This document shows positions 27,636-32,526 of a stretch of 32,526 bases of DNA, piece after piece. The stretch is taken from positions 1-32,526 of the forward strand of contig CAIOGW010000025.1 in assembly GCA_903857985.1 (NCBI GenBank), written 5' to 3'. Source of the stretch: an uncultured Microbacteriaceae bacterium. Lineage in GTDB: Bacteria; Actinomycetota; Actinomycetes; Actinomycetales; Microbacteriaceae. Position 1 is the stretch's first letter. Every line of letters starts with the position of its first letter. Both the position numbers and the translations under genes were made by a program. The notes under the pieces were generated by a model. It searched no databases. It saw only the letters and a list, made by a program, of their open reading frames with translations, and had not been told where the DNA came from.

Positions 27636-29828
27636 TTAGTCGTTTAACAGCTCTGCCGTCAGCGCATCGTCCGCCCCCGGATCGAGTCGAGGGGCAGGCC
27701 CCGTTGACGTAACCGTGAGGCCGTCATCGGCAAGGTCGACCGTCACGAGGTCGCCGTCGCGCACCGTGCCGGCGAGCAGCGCTGTGGCCAACTTGTCATC
27801 AATCTCGTGCTGCATGAGGCGACGCAAGGGCCTAGCGCCATAAATGGGGTCGTAGCCGCGTTCCGCCAGCCACGTGCGGGCTGCGGGCGTCACCGCCAGC
27901 TCGAGGCGACGATCGGAGAGCCGTACCTGCAGGCGGTCGATGTACAGTTCCACGATTGACCCGAGGTCAGCCTGGCTGAGCGACTGAAACACCACGATGT
28001 CGTCGAGACGATTGACGAACTCCGGTTTGAAGGCTTGGCGCACCAGGTTTTGCACGGCCTGCTCCTTGTCGGCATCCGACAGTTCCGGGTCCACCAAGTA
28101 CTGACTTCCCAGGTTTGACGTGAGAATCATGATCACGTTGCGGAAATCGACCGTACGGCCTTGGCCGTCGGTGAGTCGACCGTCGTCGAGCACCTGAAGC
28201 AGGAGGTCGAAAACTTCGGGATGAGCCTTCTCCACTTCGTCAAACAACACAACGGAGTAGGGGCGGCGGCGAACGGCCTCGGTGAGCTGACCGCCCTGCT
28301 CGTAGCCCACGTATCCGGGAGGGGCGCCCACAAGACGCGAGACGGCAAACTTTTCGCCGTACTCGCTCATGTCGATGCGAATCATGGCCTTTTCGTCGTC
28401 GAACAATACCTCGGCGAGCGCCTTGGCCAACTCGGTCTTGCCCACGCCCGTGGGGCCGAGAAACAAAAAAGATCCGGTGGGGCGATCGGGATCGCTGATG
28501 CCCGCGCGCGAACGACGCACCGACTCAGCGACGGCGCGCACGGCCTTCTTCTGGCCAATGAGACGCCTGCCGATCTCGGCTTCAAGGTTGAGGAGCTTCT
28601 CAGTCTGGCCCTGCGTGAGTCGGTCAACCGGAATGCCCGTCCAGGCAGCAATCACTGCCGCAATTTCGTCGGCTGTGACCTGGTCGCGCACCATCATGGG
28701 CGTGTCCGACTCGGCCTTTTCGGCCGCAGCGACCTCGCTCTCAAGTTGCGGAATCTCGCCGTAGAGCAGGCGTGACGCCGCCTCGAGGTTGCCCTCGCGC
28801 TGCGCTCGGTCGGCCTGAATGCGCGCCGCATCGAGTCGGCCCTTGAGGTCACCCACACGGTTGAGCGCGGCCCGCTCGGCCTGCCAGCGGTCATCGAGCT
28901 CGGCAAGTTTGATTTCACGCTCGGCGAGGTCTTCGCGCAGTTTAGCCAGTCGCTGCTTGGAGGCGTCGTCTTTCTCCTTCTTGAGGGCGAGCTCCTCAAG
29001 CTTGAGGCGATCAACGCCACGACGCAGCTCGTCGATCTCAACGGGCGCCGAGTCGATCTCCATGCGCAGGCGGCTCGCAGCCTCATCGATGAGGTCGATG
29101 GCCTTGTCGGGCAGCTGTCGAGACGTGATGTACCGATTGCTCAGGGCGGCCGCGGCCACGAGAGCGTTGTCGGCGATGGCCACCTTGTGGTGGGCCTCGT
29201 AGCGCTCCTTGAGCCCGCGCAGAATGGCGATGGTGTCTTCAACCGTTGGCTCACCCACGAACACCTGCTGAAAGCGGCGCTCCAACGCGCCGTCCTTCTC
29301 GATGAACTGCCGATACTCGTCGAGCGTGGTGGCGCCAATGAGGCGCAGTTCGCCGCGCGCGAGCATGGGCTTGAGCATGTTGGCAGCCGCTACCGATCCT
29401 TCACCGCCGCCGGCACCCATGAGGGTGTGCAGTTCGTCGATGAACGTGATGATCTGTCCGTCGGACGCATCAATCTCGGCAAGGACGGCCTTGAGCCGTT
29501 CCTCAAACTCGCCGCGGAACTTTGCTCCGGCAATGAGCGCGCCGATGTCGAGGGCAACGAGCTGCTTGCCCTTCAGGCTCTCGGCCACGTCGCCGGCCAC
29601 GATGCGCTGGGCGAGGCCCTCAACCACAGCGGTCTTGCCCACGCCCGGTTCGCCAATCAGCACCGGGTTGTTCTTGGTGCGGCGCGTGAGAACCTGGCTG
29701 ACGCGTCGGATCTCGGCGTCACGTCCTATGACGGGGTCGAGCTTGCCGTTTTTCGCACGCTCGGTGAGATTGATGCCGAACTGCTCGAGAGCGCTCTTTG
29801 CCTCTTCTTGTGGGGCTTGCGGGGTCAT
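27636..29828 (-). CDS. clpB: ATP-dependent chaperone ClpB lacking the N-terminal Clp_N domain
   Basis: Two AAA modules ([16 protein letters not shown]), M-domain coiled coil; protein begins at the linker before the first AAA module; start overlaps hspR stop. Confidence 0.95.
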   Translation of the reverse strand: MTPQAPQEEAKSALEQFGINLTERAKNGKLDPVIGRDAEIRRVSQVLTRRTKNNPVLIGEPGVGKTAVVEGLAQRIVAGDVAESLKGKQLVALDIGALIAGAKFRGEFEERLKAVLAEIDASDGQIITFIDELHTLMGAGGGEGSVAAANMLKPMLARGELRLIGATTLDEYRQFIEKDGALERRFQQVFVGEPTVEDTIAILRGLKERYEAHHKVAIADNALVAAAALSNRYITSRQLPDKAIDLIDEAASRLRMEIDSAPVEIDELRRGVDRLKLEELALKKEKDDASKQRLAKLREDLAEREIKLAELDDRWQAERAALNRVGDLKGRLDAARIQADRAQREGNLEAASRLLYGEIPQLESEVAAAEKAESDTPMMVRDQVTADEIAAVIAAWTGIPVDRLTQGQTEKLLNLEAEIGRRLIGQKKAVRAVAESVRRSRAGISDPDRPTGSFLFLGPTGVGKTELAKALAEVLFDDEKAMIRIDMSEYGEKFAVSRLVGAPPGYVGYEQGGQLTEAVRRRPYSVVLFDEVEKAHPEVFDLLLQVLDDGRLTDGQGRTVDFRNVIMILTSNLGSQYLVDPELSDADKEQAVQNLVRQAFKPEFVNRLDDIVVFQSLSQADLGSIVELYIDRLQVRLSDRRLELAVTPAARTWLAERGYDPIYGARPLRRLMQHEIDDKLATALLAGTVRDGDLVTVDLADDGLTVTSTGPAPRLDPGADDALTAELLND

Positions 29829-30259
29829 TGTTGTTCTCCCGATTCGATGCGGCGGAGCGGATTCCAGCGAACCACCTCGGTGGCACGGCGAACCCGCTGG
29901 CCGTTGCGCAACGTTTGCACTTCGCCCGCGGATCCGGCGGCAAAGACCCGTCGACCGGGTTGAGCGAGTAGCGAATCGGCGAGGGCTGTCTCAAGCTTGC
30001 GCACCCGCTCCCGCAGGGTGACCACGTCGTTTTCAAGTTCGAGGACGCGCTTGATTCCCTCAAGGCTCACACCCTCCGCACCGAGTCGGGCGACCTCGCG
30101 CAGTTGCACCACGTCTCGCATGGAGTAACGGCGCGACTGGCCCGCCGTGCGCTTGGGTTGCACGAGCCCCAGGCGGTCATACTGACGCAGTGTTTGGGGG
30201 TGCATGGCGGCAAGTTCGGCCGCCATCGAAATGGTAAAAATCGGCTGGTCTTCGTCCAC
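29825..30259 (-). CDS. hspR: MerR-family heat shock repressor HspR
   Basis: [49 protein letters not shown]; between dnaJ and clpB. Confidence 0.93.
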   Translation of the reverse strand: MDEDQPIFTISMAAELAAMHPQTLRQYDRLGLVQPKRTAGQSRRYSMRDVVQLREVARLGAEGVSLEGIKRVLELENDVVTLRERVRKLETALADSLLAQPGRRVFAAGSAGEVQTLRNGQRVRRATEVVRWNPLRRIESGEQQ

Positions 30260-30268
30260 GTCGGCCCC

Positions 30269-31243
30269 CTATCGCCGTCCGCGCTGAAGTATCTCGGCCC
30301 GGGGGTTGTCTTTCGGCGCCTTGGCCGCAAACTCTTCGAGAGCCTTCGTTGCCTCAGCATCGAGGTGTGTGGGTACGGCCACCATGACCTCGGCAAGCAG
30401 ATCACCGTGACCCTTGGCGGTCTTTACCCCGCGCCCCTTGACGCGGAGGATTCGGCCGCTCGGGGTTCCCGGAGCCACCTTGAGCTTGACCGTTTCGCCC
30501 TCGACCGTGGGTACCTCGATGGTGGCACCCAACACTGCCTCGGTGAACGTCACGGGCACAACGAGGCGAACGTTGAGTCCGTCGCGCTCGAATACGGGAT
30601 GCTTGCTCACGGTGACGGTGAGCACGACGTCTCCAGGCTCTCCACCGTCTGGGCTGGCGTGACCCTTGGCACGAATGCGAACCTTTTGCCCGTCGGCCAC
30701 GCCCGCAGGAATCTTGACCTTGACGCTGTTGCCCGAGGGCAGTTGCAGGGTCATGGTGTCGCCGTGCAGGGCCTCAAAGAAGTCCACCACCACGGTCGAA
30801 ACGATGTCTTGTCCTTTACTCGGACCACCCCAGCCGCGGAATCCGCCGGAGGATCGGCCAAAGCTGCCGTTGCCGAACATGCCGCCGAGAATGTCTTCGA
30901 ATCCTGCGCCCTGCGGGAATCCGCCGCCGCCACCGCCACCGTAAGGACTGCCGCGGAACGCATCGTCGAAGCCGCGCCCCTGACCTCCTGCGGTAAAACG
31001 CGCGCCCGACCCCATAGCTCGAATCTGGTCGTACTCGGCGCGCTGCGCGGGGTCCGACAGAACCGAGTGAGCCTCGGTGATTCCTTTGAACGTGGCCTCG
31101 GCCTTGGCGTCACCCGGGTTGCTGTCGGGGTGGTGCTTGCGCGCGAGCTTGCGATAGACCTTTTTCAGTTCTTCTGGCGAGACGTCCTTCGAGACGCCGA
31201 GAACCTTGTAGAAATCTTTGTCGAGCCAATCTTGACTAGCCAT
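30269..31243 (-). CDS. dnaJ: DnaJ C-terminal domain-containing chaperone lacking the Cys-rich zinc finger
   Basis: J domain [37 protein letters not shown] (HPD); Gly-rich linker; no CxxCxGxG repeats. Confidence 0.93.
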   Translation of the reverse strand: MASQDWLDKDFYKVLGVSKDVSPEELKKVYRKLARKHHPDSNPGDAKAEATFKGITEAHSVLSDPAQRAEYDQIRAMGSGARFTAGGQGRGFDDAFRGSPYGGGGGGGFPQGAGFEDILGGMFGNGSFGRSSGGFRGWGGPSKGQDIVSTVVVDFFEALHGDTMTLQLPSGNSVKVKIPAGVADGQKVRIRAKGHASPDGGEPGDVVLTVTVSKHPVFERDGLNVRLVVPVTFTEAVLGATIEVPTVEGETVKLKVAPGTPSGRILRVKGRGVKTAKGHGDLLAEVMVAVPTHLDAEATKALEEFAAKAPKDNPRAEILQRGRR

Positions 31244-31275
31244 CAGCGCCTCCTTTCGTTGTGTGAAGTTGAGTC

Positions 31276-31335
31276 TCGTTGATTGAGCTTGTATTTCGTT
31301 GATTGAGCTTGTATTTCGTTGATTGAGCCTGTCGA
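31276..31335. repeat. Three 20-bp tandem units (TCGTTGATTGAGCYTGTMKW), ending in an inverted short-form REP-like copy (E1, 31321-31339)
   Basis: TCGTTGATTGAGCTTGTATT twice then TCGTTGATTGAGCCTGTCGA; the last is the reverse complement of the copy C core. Confidence 0.85.
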
Positions 31336-31342
31336 AATCACG

Positions 31343-31378
31343 GGTCTCGATACGGGCTACGCCCTACTCGACCAGCGG
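31343..31378 (+). repeat. REP-like repeat copy E2 (GGTCTCGATACGGGC-TAC-GCCCTACTCGACCAGCGG)
   Basis: Hairpin GGGC/GCCC with outer GGTC...GACC; directly abuts the grpE stop codon. Confidence 0.8.
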
Positions 31379-31969
31379 CTATTCGGGGGTTGCCACAATA
31401 ACTTTGGCGGGTCGAACCTGGGTCGAACCTAAACGGTATCCCGGCTCAACAACTTCGAGAACCGTGGGTGCTGTGACATCAGCGGTTGGCTGCTGCAACA
31501 GCGCCTCGTGCTGATTGGGGTCGAACGCGTCGCCCACGGCACCGTAGGTGACCAGGCCGAGGCGTTCGGTGACGGCGCGCAGCTTGGTGGCAATCAGCGT
31601 GATGGGGGCGCCATCAACCAGGTCGCCGTGCTTGTCGGCGCGCTCGATGTCGTCGAGTACGGGGAGCAGTGAGCGAACCACGTCGCCCACGACGCGCTCG
31701 CGCTCGATGTCGCGATTCGCTTCGGTGCGCTTGCGGTAGTTGGCGTACTCGGCGGTGACGCGCTGCAGATCTGCGAGTCGCTCGGCGGCAAGCTCGTCGG
31801 CCGCCTTGTCGAGAAACTCAACGTCCACATCGGTGAGCGAGGTTTCCACGTCGGCGTCTTCGTAGCCGCCCTCGGGGAGCTCGGAGGAGCCTTCCGGCTC
31901 CTCCAGAACATCCTCGATGCCGAGACCTTCTGCTTCCGTGGGCTCCTCGCCCGCAGGATCCTTGGCCAC
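31379..31969 (-). CDS. grpE: Nucleotide exchange factor GrpE
   Basis: ERLADLQRVTAEYANYRKRTEANRD, LLPVLDDIERADKHGD, HEALLQQPTADVTAPTVLEVVEPGYRLG. Confidence 0.95.
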   Translation of the reverse strand: MAKDPAGEEPTEAEGLGIEDVLEEPEGSSELPEGGYEDADVETSLTDVDVEFLDKAADELAAERLADLQRVTAEYANYRKRTEANRDIERERVVGDVVRSLLPVLDDIERADKHGDLVDGAPITLIATKLRAVTERLGLVTYGAVGDAFDPNQHEALLQQPTADVTAPTVLEVVEPGYRLGSTQVRPAKVIVATPE

Positions 31970-31971
31970 GA

Positions 31972-32526
31972 TTACTTGTCGGCCTTCTCGTTCGACTCGT
32001 CCTTATCAGCAACGTCGTCTTCGACCACTTCAGCATCAACCACGTCTTCGTCAGACGGTGCGTCGGCCGAGTCTTGAGTTTCAGCCTGTGCGGATGCGTA
32101 GATGGCTTCGCCCAACTTGCCCTGGCTCTCGGCGAGCTTCTCGACCGCTGTCTTTACCGCGCCGTCGTCGTCACCGGCGAGCGCAGCCTTGACGGCATCG
32201 ACATCGGCCTGGACCGTTGTCTTAACCTCGTCCGCGAGCTTCTCGTCGTTCTCCTTGATAAGCTTCTCCACTGAGTAGACCATCTGCTCGGCGTTGTTGC
32301 GCGTCTCGGCAGTCTCGCGACGTTCTTTATCTTCGGCAGCGTGCTCCTCGGCTTCGCGCACCATGCGCTCGATGTCGTCCTTGGCCAGCGACGATCCGCC
32401 GGTGATGGTCATCGACTGCTCCTTGCCCGTGCCCTTATCTTTGGCAGACACGTGCACGATGCCGTTTGCGTCGATGTCGAACGTGACCTCACTCTGAGGC
32501 ATGCCGCGGGGTGCGGGGGCGATGCC
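31972..32526 (-). CDS. dnaK: Molecular chaperone DnaK, C-terminal part (runs off window)
   Basis: [63 protein letters not shown]; frame stays open to 32526. Confidence 0.95.
   Translation of the reverse strand, partial: GIAPAPRGMPQSEVTFDIDANGIVHVSAKDKGTGKEQSMTITGGSSLAKDDIERMVREAEEHAAEDKERRETAETRNNAEQMVYSVEKLIKENDEKLADEVKTTVQADVDAVKAALAGDDDGAVKTAVEKLAESQGKLGEAIYASAQAETQDSADAPSDEDVVDAEVVEDDVADKDESNEKADK

Noticed and set aside
30104-31282. 392-aa plus-strand ORF opposite dnaJ/hspR
   Set aside because: Spans two recognised genes in antisense; shadow ORF.

Overview
This is a chromosomal window from a high-GC actinobacterium, probably Microbacteriaceae-like (judged from gene content, inference only). 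It is mostly core metabolism: a purine-biosynthesis region (purM, purF, purD, purC, purS, purQ, purL, purA), a cryptochrome/photolyase-family gene with a tiny DUF2256-like partner, an acyl-CoA dehydrogenase/ETF/cytochrome-b cluster, pyrE, an xth-type exonuclease, a sulfur/persulfide-type cluster (CsoR/CstR-family regulator, CoA-disulfide-reductase-rhodanese, lipoprotein rhodanese), and the dnaK-grpE-dnaJ-hspR-clpB heat-shock cluster. I saw no CRISPR array, rRNA, tRNA, transposase or prophage. The observations most worth following are: (1) a dispersed REP-like palindromic repeat family whose terminal arms show compensatory changes (GGTT/AACC, GGTC/GACC, GATT/AATC), with copies abutting stop codons and one forming the start and N-terminus of PurC; (2) an acyl-CoA dehydrogenase-etfB-etfA-cytochrome b cluster that could be an ETF-to-membrane electron route; (3) a divergent sulfur-responsive locus with a triple-half-site operator; (4) a 45-aa zinc-ribbon-like ORF overlapping the photolyase start, missing from the ORF track; (5) a secreted protein with a (GGRGD)n tail co-encoded with a lipoprotein; (6) a multi-TM protein with a histone-H1-like Lys/Ala tail. 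All product calls come from reading the translations; no database search was run.
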